NCBI GenBank assembly: GCA_000431815.1 | Contig: FR889254.1 | Span: 1 to 47,045, forward strand | DNA length: 47,045 nt | Direction of reading: 5' to 3' | Source of the DNA: Butyrivibrio sp. CAG:318 | GTDB taxonomy: Bacteria; Bacillota; Clostridia; Lachnospirales; Lachnospiraceae | Part shown: positions 32,214-40,700 of the stretch, piece by piece | How positions within the stretch are numbered: the first letter of the stretch is position 1 | How the letters are laid out: the number at the start of each line of letters is the position of its first letter | Position numbers and translations under genes: made by a program | The notes under the pieces: generated by a model | Told to the model about the DNA's origin: nothing | Databases searched by the model: none | The model's input: the letters and a program-made list of their open reading frames with translations, nothing else

Positions 32214-33584
32214 CTAAAGCTTTCTTCTGCCAAACCATCTTAAGAATCCGAGGATAAGAAGCGCTACCGGAATTATACCTATAAATATGGCACCGATTCC
32301 GCTTCCGTTGGCTATAGTGTTATATGTTGTCTGAAGGCTTATGCTGTCTATCGATATGTTGCTGACATCATCAAAATTAGATGTTATCGAATTCATAAAC
32401 ACCTGCAGGTTCATAAGATTCGTGTAATATGACGTAAATTCATCATCAATGATCGAAGCCGAGCCAAAAACAGTAAATCTTGATTCGTCTTTTGTTGCGG
32501 CTGCGGCAAGTGTATATTTGCCTTCGGTATAATCATTCTCACCGACAACGGCTGCGCCTTTATTGGATGTTGTAAGAAATTCATCAACCGTAACTCCGTC
32601 TGTTTTCTCAACTTTCAATCCAAGCGAACCAAATAAAAGTGTATATTCTTCCGAACCGAATTTGCCGGTTATGTCGCCCGAGCTGTAATTAGGGAAAATC
32701 TGATATACATTCTGTCCGTAATATCTCTCGGTATCGGCTATATATCCGTTTACCTTTGAAATTCCGTAATCTGCCATAAGCGCGTCAAAATTCGGTGTTT
32801 CGGTCGTAGTATCAGCTAATACAACTGTCATTTTACCGCCGTTTTCCATATACTCTCTGAGAAGCTTAAGCTCATCATCGGCAAGATCCTTCGTCGGCTG
32901 GTTGCATATAAGCATATCACAATCATCCGGGATTCCGTTATCTACGAGAAGGTTGACGGATTTCACATTGAAATTCGATTTGGATATAAGTTCCGATATA
33001 TTTTTACCGAGATCGCTCTCACCGTGTCCGCTTATTGTATATATAAGCTTGTTGTTTTCATTGGATACATAATCGATTGCTTTGGTAAGCTGGCCCTCTC
33101 CGTCAAAAGAAGTCTCATACGTACTTCCGTAGTAAGAGGTTGATGTAACGATTATGTCACTGAATGCAACTTTTGTGGTCTTATCTGTGGCATCACATTT
33201 GATAACGATATTGTTTTCCTCTGTATCATATGTGGTAAGAACCGAAGGATAAAGGACCGGATCCTTATATGTAACCTTGATATGGTCCGAATAATCGGCA
33301 TATTTAGCAAGTAGTGTTGAAATTCTCTTATCCGTGCTTTCTTTATCTTTAATTACAATTATCTCAACATCATTCTTCAATCCGTCAAGAACCGAATGTG
33401 TGGTATCACCTATTGAATACAGATTGTTACTGCTGACATCAATATTTCTGGCAGCCGTCGGAAGCTTTGAAAACATCACGTTGGCCGCTATTACAATAGC
33501 AATTATTACTACCATAATCACCGTGGAATAAGAACCTTTTCTAAAAGCCTTTGTTCCGATTAAATTATGTTTTTCTCTCTTCAT
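32214..33584 (-). CDS. GldG-family ABC transporter auxiliary protein
   Basis: A 456-residue membrane protein with a helix near each end (YSTVIMVVIIAIVIAANVMF about 19-38, and GIGAIFIGIIPVALLILGFL near 430-450) and a large extracytoplasmic domain. That domain is of the GldG/IFT52-like type: VEIIVIKDKESTDKRISTLL, LIYTISGHGESDLGKNISEL, VLADTTTETPNFDALMADYG. The C-terminus is positively charged (RWFGRRKL). In gliding Bacteroidetes GldA/F/G form an ABC complex; in Firmicutes the homologous set has no known cargo. It starts 10 bases after the permease gene. Confidence 0.82.
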   Translation of the reverse strand: MKREKHNLIGTKAFRKGSYSTVIMVVIIAIVIAANVMFSKLPTAARNIDVSSNNLYSIGDTTHSVLDGLKNDVEIIVIKDKESTDKRISTLLAKYADYSDHIKVTYKDPVLYPSVLTTYDTEENNIVIKCDATDKTTKVAFSDIIVTSTSYYGSTYETSFDGEGQLTKAIDYVSNENNKLIYTISGHGESDLGKNISELISKSNFNVKSVNLLVDNGIPDDCDMLICNQPTKDLADDELKLLREYMENGGKMTVVLADTTTETPNFDALMADYGISKVNGYIADTERYYGQNVYQIFPNYSSGDITGKFGSEEYTLLFGSLGLKVEKTDGVTVDEFLTTSNKGAAVVGENDYTEGKYTLAAAATKDESRFTVFGSASIIDDEFTSYYTNLMNLQVFMNSITSNFDDVSNISIDSISLQTTYNTIANGSGIGAIFIGIIPVALLILGFLRWFGRRKL

Positions 33585-33594
33585 GGCTGACCTC

Positions 33595-34464
33595 CTAGCT
33601 CCATCTTCTCTTATTAAGACTTGAAACAGTCAGCATAAGGAAGACAAAAATAATGGAAATATACATTACTATTCCGCTTATATCAAACAGATTGTAATAC
33701 GCAATGTTCGATATAGGTTTGGATAAATCCATTTTATCGGTAACTGCATTGAGCCATGTACTGAGTAAGGATGACTTTGCAAGGCGAACAGCCAGTAATG
33801 CTATAAATCCTGCGCCGCCGATTGCTCCGGCAATTATCCAGTTCTTTGTCAAAGCATATATTATAAGGAACACAAGTACAAGCAGAACCATAAGACCGAT
33901 GTGTGCTGCCATTACCGTGTTCGGTATGTATCCGGTAAGTCCGCTCCAGAACACCAGCAGGAATACAGCCGCAAACGAACCGACAGCCGCTATGATCTGG
34001 CTCTCCGTAAGTGATGATATGAACACACCAATGCTGATGTACACAAGTCCAAAGAAGAACGCCGTAAATATTGTGAGATAGTCAACCTTAAGATATGATG
34101 TGCTTCCCTTAAGATTAATGATAAGCGGGCACAGACATGACACAAGCAACGGTATTGCATATATAACCGCATATGCCAGGAATTTGCCAAGCACAATCTG
34201 CCATATCCTGACCGGTGTCGTAAGAAGCATCTGGTCGGTGCGGCTCTTTCTTTCCTCGGCAAAAGAACGCATTGTCAAAAGCGGCGTTGCAAACATCATT
34301 ATCGAAAGCGCACTCATAAGTGAATATGAGAACCTCGGATATCCATATGAAAGATTATATATGTAAAAATATATTCCTATCAGGATAATCATTACCGCGC
34401 AGAAAACATATCCCAACATAGAATTAAAGAAGGATTTAATTTCTTTTGAAAATATTGCACCCAT
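33595..34464 (-). CDS. ABC transporter permease, GldF-like (ABC-2 type)
   Basis: A 289-residue integral membrane protein with about six helices (MLGYVFCAVMIILIGIYFYI, LMSALSIMMFATPLLTMRSF, LAYAVIYAIPLLVSCLCPLI, and others). The conserved MRSFAEERKSRTDQMLLTTP stretch after the second helix is the coupling segment typical of ABC-2/GldF permeases. It overlaps the ATPase gene by one base (TAATG at 34464) and precedes the GldG-like gene. Confidence 0.87.
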   Translation of the reverse strand: MGAIFSKEIKSFFNSMLGYVFCAVMIILIGIYFYIYNLSYGYPRFSYSLMSALSIMMFATPLLTMRSFAEERKSRTDQMLLTTPVRIWQIVLGKFLAYAVIYAIPLLVSCLCPLIINLKGSTSYLKVDYLTIFTAFFFGLVYISIGVFISSLTESQIIAAVGSFAAVFLLVFWSGLTGYIPNTVMAAHIGLMVLLVLVFLIIYALTKNWIIAGAIGGAGFIALLAVRLAKSSLLSTWLNAVTDKMDLSKPISNIAYYNLFDISGIVMYISIIFVFLMLTVSSLNKRRWS

Positions 34465-35405
34465 TATTCGGCCTCCTTTGTGTCGGCTGTAAGCTCAATG
34501 AAGAGTTCCTCAAGCGACTTGGTTATTTTATGCATTTCATAAACCGGTATGCGGCTCTGTGCCAGTGCATAGAAAACAGCTTCAAGTGTATCATCCTTGC
34601 CGTCATAATCAATCGTTGCCTTGACAAAATCATCTTCTGTCTTACATTCCGTCTCATTTATTCCCGGCACCTCTGCAATGGCATTTCTGAAGCTTCCTTC
34701 GTCAGCTTTGGCCAGAATCTCAAGTTCACATGTCTCACCCATATATTTATACAGATTATCTATCGTATCGCTGGCAACCAGACGTCCATGGGATATTATC
34801 AATACATAATCACATACTTCACTGACTTCCGAAAGAATATGCGAACTTAAAATGACCGTATGATTCTTCGCAAGTTCTTTAATAAGGTCCCTTATCTCGA
34901 TAATCTGCTTCGGGTCAAGACCTACTGTCGGCTCATCAAGTATTATTATATCCGGAAAACCAAGGACCGCATATGCAAGTCCGACTCTCTGTCTGTAACC
35001 TTTGGACAGATTCTTTATAAGCCTGCCCTCCACATCCTTGACATGAGCCATCTCCTTCGCCTGTTCGATGAAATCCTCTGATTTATCTTTCGGAAGTTTC
35101 TTAAGCTTCGCGGCAAAATGCAGATATTCGTTAACAGTCATATCCGTATAAAGCGGCGGTATCTCCGGCAGGTATCCTATGCATTTCTTGGCTTCCTCCG
35201 GTTCGTCAAGCACATTATGTCCGTCTATTATGACATCACCGCTTGTCGCACCAAGATATCCCGTTATTATATTCATTGTAGTGGATTTACCGGCACCGTT
35301 CGGTCCCAGAAAACCGTAAATTCTTCCCGGTTCAAGTGTAAACGACAGATTGTCAACGGCTGTATGACTGCCATATTTCTTGACCAGATTCTTAACTTCA
35401 ATCAC
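34464..35405 (-). CDS. ABC transporter ATP-binding protein, GldA-like
   Basis: A 313-residue ATPase with Walker A FLGPNGAGKSTTMNIITGYL, Q-loop region near YLPEIPPLYTDMTVNEYL, signature LSKGYRQRVGLAYA, Walker B IIILDEPTVGLDP and the His switch VILSSHILSEV. The C-terminal ~85 residues form the extra domain common in ABC-2 exporters. I start it at GTG 35405, eight bases after AAGGAGG; the longer open frame from 35432 would place that ribosome site inside the gene. First gene of a four-gene operon (ATPase, permease, GldG-like, DUF4340). A TATAAT box lies at 35448-35443, without a convincing -35 box. Confidence 0.93.
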   Translation of the reverse strand: MIEVKNLVKKYGSHTAVDNLSFTLEPGRIYGFLGPNGAGKSTTMNIITGYLGATSGDVIIDGHNVLDEPEEAKKCIGYLPEIPPLYTDMTVNEYLHFAAKLKKLPKDKSEDFIEQAKEMAHVKDVEGRLIKNLSKGYRQRVGLAYAVLGFPDIIILDEPTVGLDPKQIIEIRDLIKELAKNHTVILSSHILSEVSEVCDYVLIISHGRLVASDTIDNLYKYMGETCELEILAKADEGSFRNAIAEVPGINETECKTEDDFVKATIDYDGKDDTLEAVFYALAQSRIPVYEMHKITKSLEELFIELTADTKEAE

Positions 35406-35516
35406 AACTGATTCCTCCTTACATTCAGCCAATTTACAAAATATTATATGAAAAATTTATGGTTAAAATTAGTCCAAAAAATGTTTTATTTGTGTATTTA
35501 ATGTGACAATTGCGTG

Positions 35517-35555
35517 AAAAAAATCCCGCCACACCGTGTCAGCCGGCATAGCGGG
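35517..35555 (-). terminator. Intrinsic terminator of the rhomboid-like gene
   Basis: CCCGC (35525-35529) pairs with GCGGG (35551-35555), with a minor inner CCG/CGG stem. On the minus strand ATTTTTTTC follows. It lies about 20 bases past the stop at 35576. Confidence 0.7.
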
Positions 35556-35575
35556 TATAAATATTCCTATTCTGC

Positions 35576-36481
35576 TTAGTTAGTCTTGTGAATGTGCGTG
35601 TACAGATGGTCCTGGCAATATTCATAATTGCCTGCACACTTGGAGCAGAACCTGAATACAAGGTCATCTCCGTCCTTCTCCGTTCTTCCGCAGACCGCAC
35701 AACGGTGCTTGGTGATTCCTGCATTCCGTGCCGCCTTATCAGTTCTCTGCTTTCTGGCAAAATCGCGGTGCATCTTCCGCTGTGAGCGGTACATCCGGAT
35801 ATAATTGCGCGTTGTGAAGAAAAATACAATAAAATTGAGCATCGAAGAACCTATCACAAAAGGATATACAAATCCAACGTTCCCATTCATTAACATGCCG
35901 GAAATCATCTCATACACAAGGAAGGCACCATATACAACACCCAGCCATTTAACCTTGATCGGTATAATAAACATCAACAGCACCTGATTATCCGGGAATG
36001 TCGCAGCATATGCCAGAAATATCGACATATTGACATAATATGTGCTGAACACATATGAAAGTGACTCAAAAACAGTGTATTCACTGTATATTCCGTTCAA
36101 AAGTTCCGGTCTGAACAAATAGCAGAATCCCATCATAAGAAAGCTTCCGATTAATGTAAAAAACATACCGGCAAACAGATAAAGATTATACTGGAATGTT
36201 CCCCATGTCCTCTCAAGCGACGTTCCTATTGAATAATAGAACACCAGCATGATTATCGCAAAGAATATATTATTCTCTCCCGGCGGAATAAGGATCCAGC
36301 TTACAATTCTCCACACCTGTCCGTGTACGATTGCGTATGGATTAAGTGTGAGATACCCCATAAATGCCGGTGCCGCAAATTCGATAATATATCCCGCCAC
36401 ATAACACAGAATCAGTATAAGTGAAAGATTACGTATGGCAAACCTGCCGAATTTATGTTCCAGTTTATATATAAAATTCAT
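35576..36481 (-). CDS. Rhomboid/Derlin-like multi-pass membrane protein with C-terminal zinc ribbon
   Basis: A 301-residue protein with about six membrane helices (FAIRNLSLILILCYVAGYII at the start, later NIFFAIIMLVFYYSIGTSLE, LFAGMFFTLIGSFLMMGF, FVYPFVIGSSMLNFIVFFF). HGQVWRIVSWILIPP and LERTWGTFQYNLYLF resemble the second loop and helix of the rhomboid superfamily. I see no G-x-S-G Ser or paired His, so it should be a pseudoprotease. After a basic stretch, RCAVCGRTEKDGDDLVFRFC, SKCAGNYEYCQDHLYTH gives four to five Cys and two or more His: a zinc ribbon on the cytoplasmic side. Function unknown; perhaps a membrane chaperone or sorting factor. It follows corA by 20 bases and likely shares its transcript. 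Confidence 0.72.
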   Translation of the reverse strand: MNFIYKLEHKFGRFAIRNLSLILILCYVAGYIIEFAAPAFMGYLTLNPYAIVHGQVWRIVSWILIPPGENNIFFAIIMLVFYYSIGTSLERTWGTFQYNLYLFAGMFFTLIGSFLMMGFCYLFRPELLNGIYSEYTVFESLSYVFSTYYVNMSIFLAYAATFPDNQVLLMFIIPIKVKWLGVVYGAFLVYEMISGMLMNGNVGFVYPFVIGSSMLNFIVFFFTTRNYIRMYRSQRKMHRDFARKQRTDKAARNAGITKHRCAVCGRTEKDGDDLVFRFCSKCAGNYEYCQDHLYTHIHKTN

Positions 36482-36501
36482 ATTATGTCATCTCCTGCTT
36501 T

Positions 36502-37443
36502 CTAAAACAAGTCTTTTTTACGGAAGATAAATGCTATTATCAACGATATAATAAGTGATATTCCTATTACAATCGGGAATCCCCATTCGCTGTCAGCAAA
36601 CGGCATTGAAAACGACTTGACATTCATTCCGTAAAAGCTGGCAATCATGGTAGGGATTGAAAGCACAATTGTTATCGTGGTAAGAAACTTCATAACACTG
36701 TTCTGGTTATTGGATATAACCGATGCGAAAGTATCCATCGTTCCGTTAAGAATTCCACTGTATATATTGGCCATCTCAATAGCCTGCTTATTCTCTACAA
36801 TTACATCTTCTATAAGGTCCTCGTCCTCCGGGTATTTCTTGATGGCACTGAACTTAAGCAGTTTCTCAAGAACTATCTCATTCGCCTTAAGCGATGTTGT
36901 GAAGAACACAAGGGATTTCTCCAATTCGAGAAGTTCGATAAGTTCCTTATTACGCGTAGCTTCATGAAGCTTCTGTTCTATGCTGTCGCTTCGTCTGTCA
37001 ATAATTCTGAGGTAATTCAGATACAGCGTCGCATTCCGGTAAAGTATCTGAAAAATAAATCTCGTCTTCATATGTGTATAGAAATTCCTGACTCTTCCGT
37101 CCATAAAGGCCGTGAGAACCGGAGTATCTTCAAGACAGACAGTAATTATTGTGTCATTGCATAACACAATCGATAATGGTATTGTACCATACCAGTCCTT
37201 CTCATTTCTCTCCTCAATAGTAGGTATATCAACAAGGATAAGTGTATAATTATCCTCGACATCAATTCTTGAACGTTCTTCTTCATCAAGAGGTGCCCTC
37301 ATATCAGTAGCATCGATATCATATCTGGTCGCAACCTCATGCAGTTCCTCGGCTGTCGGGTTCGTCATAGCCACCCAGCATCCGGGTTCAAAATTCTCAA
37401 TCTGAAGGACTCCGCTTTCGGCAGTCTTAAAAATCTTAACCAT
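36502..37443 (-). CDS. corA: CorA-family Mg2+/Co2+ transporter
   Basis: A 313-residue CorA protein: a large cytoplasmic N-terminal funnel (about 1-245) and two C-terminal helices, the first ending in the pore signature Y-G-M-N (G272-M273-N274 within IASFYGMNVKSF), the second being FPIVIGISLIISLIIAFIFR with a basic KK tail. The periplasmic loop MPFADSEWGFP is intact. The ATG at 37443 has AAGGAGG six bases upstream. It lies behind a consensus promoter and a leader of about 155 bases with a strong hairpin, suggesting metal-dependent control (inference). Confidence 0.92.
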   Translation of the reverse strand: MVKIFKTAESGVLQIENFEPGCWVAMTNPTAEELHEVATRYDIDATDMRAPLDEEERSRIDVEDNYTLILVDIPTIEERNEKDWYGTIPLSIVLCNDTIITVCLEDTPVLTAFMDGRVRNFYTHMKTRFIFQILYRNATLYLNYLRIIDRRSDSIEQKLHEATRNKELIELLELEKSLVFFTTSLKANEIVLEKLLKFSAIKKYPEDEDLIEDVIVENKQAIEMANIYSGILNGTMDTFASVISNNQNSVMKFLTTITIVLSIPTMIASFYGMNVKSFSMPFADSEWGFPIVIGISLIISLIIAFIFRKKDLF

Positions 37444-37598
37444 AGTTCCTCCTTATGGCTACGGTTGGATTTCTGAAAGCCCGTCTAACGCATACAGTCC
37501 GCAGCCATATGAAAATAGTATTTTCCCAAGGTACAACTGTGATAATTATCAGGTCCGCTTTCCATATGTCCACTTCCTTCCGTTTCAAATTTTTCATT
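37444..37598 (-). promoter_or_regulatory. Long structured leader of corA
   Basis: About 155 bases from the predicted start to the ATG, without a convincing reading frame. On the minus strand GGCTGCGG pairs with CCGTAGCC (8 pairs, one G-U) just upstream of the ribosome site (about 37458-37507); the stem ends four bases before AAGGAGG. Further up lie GAAAATACTATTTTC and the perfect palindrome TGATAATTATCA (37540-37551). It does not match the M-box or any other metal riboswitch that I know. Confidence 0.4.
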
Positions 37599-37604
37599 CA
37601 ACTA

Positions 37605-37633
37605 ATTATATTTTACCCATAATGCTTTGTCAA
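37605..37633 (-). promoter_or_regulatory. Consensus sigma-A promoter of corA
   Basis: Minus strand: -35 TTGACA (37633-37628), exactly 17 bases, -10 TATAAT (37610-37605). All twelve bases match consensus, the best promoter in the window. Start of transcription about 37598. Confidence 0.85.
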
Positions 37634-37683
37634 GAATTCCGTTTACTTTAGTTTTTTTTAATATTTTTTTTACATCATCACAG

Positions 37684-37712
37684 TTGAAAAAAGAAGTTCT
37701 TTCATATATAAT
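37684..37712 (+). promoter_or_regulatory. Promoter of the large activase gene, with a palindrome in the spacer
   Basis: -35 TTGAAA (37684-37689), a 17-base spacer, -10 TATAAT (37707-37712). Within the spacer AAAGAAGTTCTTT (37690-37702) is a perfect 6-1-6 palindrome, well placed for a repressor. Start about 37719. Confidence 0.7.
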
Positions 37713-37783
37713 AAAGATTTGTTAAGAAATTGTTAAATTTAATTGATTTTTATAAGGAGGTACGGCACTTTACGCCGCACAAT

Positions 37784-40700
37784 ATGAGTAATTTATACAA
37801 ACTTGGAATCGATATCGGTTCCACAACCGTAAAGGTTGCATTGATGAATGATAATGATGACATAATTTTTTCCGATTATGAGAGACATTATGCCAATATT
37901 CAGGATACTTTAGCAAATCTCTTAAGAAAGGCCCGCGAAATAACGGGTCCTATTTCGGTACATCCCGTGATTACCGGTTCCGGCGGACTTACACTCGCCA
38001 ACCATCTTGAAATTCCATTTAACCAGGAGGTTGTTTCCGTATCAACTGCGCTGCGTCACTATGCACCGCAGACCGATGTTGCAATCGAGCTCGGTGGTGA
38101 GGATGCCAAGATTATATATTTTACAGGCGGTATCGATCAGAGAATGAACGGAATCTGTGCCGGCGGTACAGGCTCATTCATTGACCAGATGGCGTCACTG
38201 CTTCAGACTGATGCTGCCGGTCTTAATGAGTATGCCAAGAATTATAAAGCAATATACCCTATCGCAGCCAGATGCGGTGTGTTCGCCAAGACCGATATCC
38301 AGCCGCTCATTAATGAAGGTGCCACGAAAGAGGATTTATCCGCCTCTATTTTTCAGGCTGTTGTCAACCAGACCATAAGCGGTCTTGCATGCGGTAAGCC
38401 GATACGCGGACATGTCGCATTCTTAGGCGGCCCACTGCACTTTCTTTCCGAACTCAAAGAAGCATTTATCAGGACACTTCATCTTACCGATGAGTACATA
38501 ATTGCTCCGGATAACTCGCACCTCTTTGCTGCAATCGGTTCAGCACTGGCTTACAAAGAAGATGCCGAAGCAGACATTGACGCACTTATTGAAAGACTCT
38601 CGTCCAACATTAAGATGGATTTTGAAGTTGAACGTATGGAACCACTTTTTGCTGATAAGAAAGCATATGACGATTTCATTGCACGTCATGACAAAGCAAC
38701 CGTTAAAAAAGGTGATCTTGCCACATACAAGGGCAACTGCTATATGGGTATCGATGCCGGTTCAACAACAACCAAGGTTGCCCTCGTTGCCGAGGACGGA
38801 ACTCTTCTTTACTCGTTCTACGATAACAATAACGGAAGCCCTCTTGCCACATCCATCAGGGCAATTACCGACATATATAATAAGCTTCCCGAGGATGTAC
38901 ATATTGTCCGCTCCTGCTCTACCGGATATGGTGAAGCGCTTATCAAATCCGCACTCATGCTTGATGAAGGCGAGGTTGAGACGGTTTCGCATTATTACGC
39001 CGCTGCCTTCTTCGACCCGGAAGTAGACTGCATACTTGATATCGGCGGTCAGGACATGAAATGCATTAAGATTAAGGATCACACGGTTGACGGCGTACAG
39101 CTTAATGAAGCATGTTCTTCAGGCTGTGGTTCGTTCATCGAGACATTTGCCAAATCCCTCAACTATTCGGTTCAGGATTTTGCCAAAGCCGCTCTTTTTG
39201 CGGAGCATCCTATAGACCTCGGAACCAGATGCACCGTATTTATGAACTCCAAGGTTAAGCAGGCACAGAAGGAAGGCGCAACCGTCGCCGACATCTCTGC
39301 CGGACTTGCATATTCCGTAATCAAGAACGCTCTTTACAAGGTTATCAAGCTTTCAGATGCAAGAGAGCTTGGCAAAAATATCGTAGTCCAGGGCGGTACT
39401 TTCTATAACAATGCCGTACTCAGAAGTTTTGAGAAAATAGCCGGAGTCGAAGCCATTAGACCTGATATTGCAGGAATTATGGGTGCTTTCGGTGCGGCAC
39501 TCATCGCACGCGAGCGTTATGAAGGCCAGGAAAGCTCCATGCTTGGTCTTGAACAGATAATGGCACTTAAATATGAAACAAGCATGACAAGATGTCAGGG
39601 ATGTAATAACCACTGTCTTCTCACAATTAATAAATTCAACGGCGGCCGCCAGTTCATCTCCGGAAACCGTTGTGAACGCGGTCTCGGAAAGGAACGTAAC
39701 AAGGACCACCTTCCTAATATGTATGAATTTAAGAACAAGCTTCTTTTCTCATACAAATCGCTTGACCCTGATAAGGCTCCGCGCGGAACCGTAGGTCTTG
39801 CAAGAGCCCTTAATATGTATGAGAACTACCCGTTCTGGCATACATTTTTCACAAAGCTTGGTTTCAGGGTTGTGCTTTCACCTAAATCGAGCAGACAGAT
39901 ATATGAACTCGGCATAGAATCCATTCCAAGTGAATCGGAATGTTATCCGGCCAAGCTTGTCCACGGACATGTATCTTGGCTGATACATCAGGGCATTAAG
40001 TTCATATTTATGCCATGTATCCCATATGAGAGATGTGAAGATGAGACCACCAATAATCATTTCAACTGTCCTATTGTCACCTCATATGGTGAAAACATCA
40101 AAAACAATATGGAAGAACTCAAGGATAATGATGTCAGATTCATGAATCCGTTCATCTCATTTGCCAATGAAGAGGTTGCAAGCAAAGAGCTTTGCAAGGT
40201 ATTTGAGAAGGAATTCGGCATTCCGGCATCCGAAACCGCAGCCGCATGTAAAGCAGGCTGGGACGAAATGATTTCCTGCCGTATGCAGATCCGCGCAGAG
40301 GGTGAAAGAATCCTTAAATATCTTGAAGAAACAGGACGCCGTGGCATTGTCCTTGCAGGCCGTCCTTACCACATTGACCCGGAGATCAACCACGGAATAC
40401 CGGAACTTATCAATTCCTACGGCATTGCCGTACTTTCAGAGGATTCCATCTGCCATCTCGGCAAGGTTGAACGTCCTATAATTGTAATGGATCAGTGGAC
40501 TTACCACTCCCGTCTCTACGCAGCTGCAAGTTACGTAAAGACACGGGATGACATCGATATAATTCAGCTTAACTCCTTCGGATGCGGACTTGATGCCGTG
40601 ACAACGGACTGTGTTAATGACATTCTCTCATCCGGAAGCAAAATATATACAGTCCTTAAGATTGATGAGGTCAATAACCTCGGTGCGGCAAGAATCCGAA

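Noticed and set aside
37540..37551. Fur-box-like palindrome TGATAATTATCA in the corA leader
   Set aside because: It lacks the central base and two flanking bases of the 7-1-7 Fur site and lies ~50 bases inside the transcript; kept only as a structural note.
37444..37598. M-box (ykoK) magnesium riboswitch before corA
   Set aside because: The conserved M-box segments and its length do not fit what I can read; a different structured leader remains possible.
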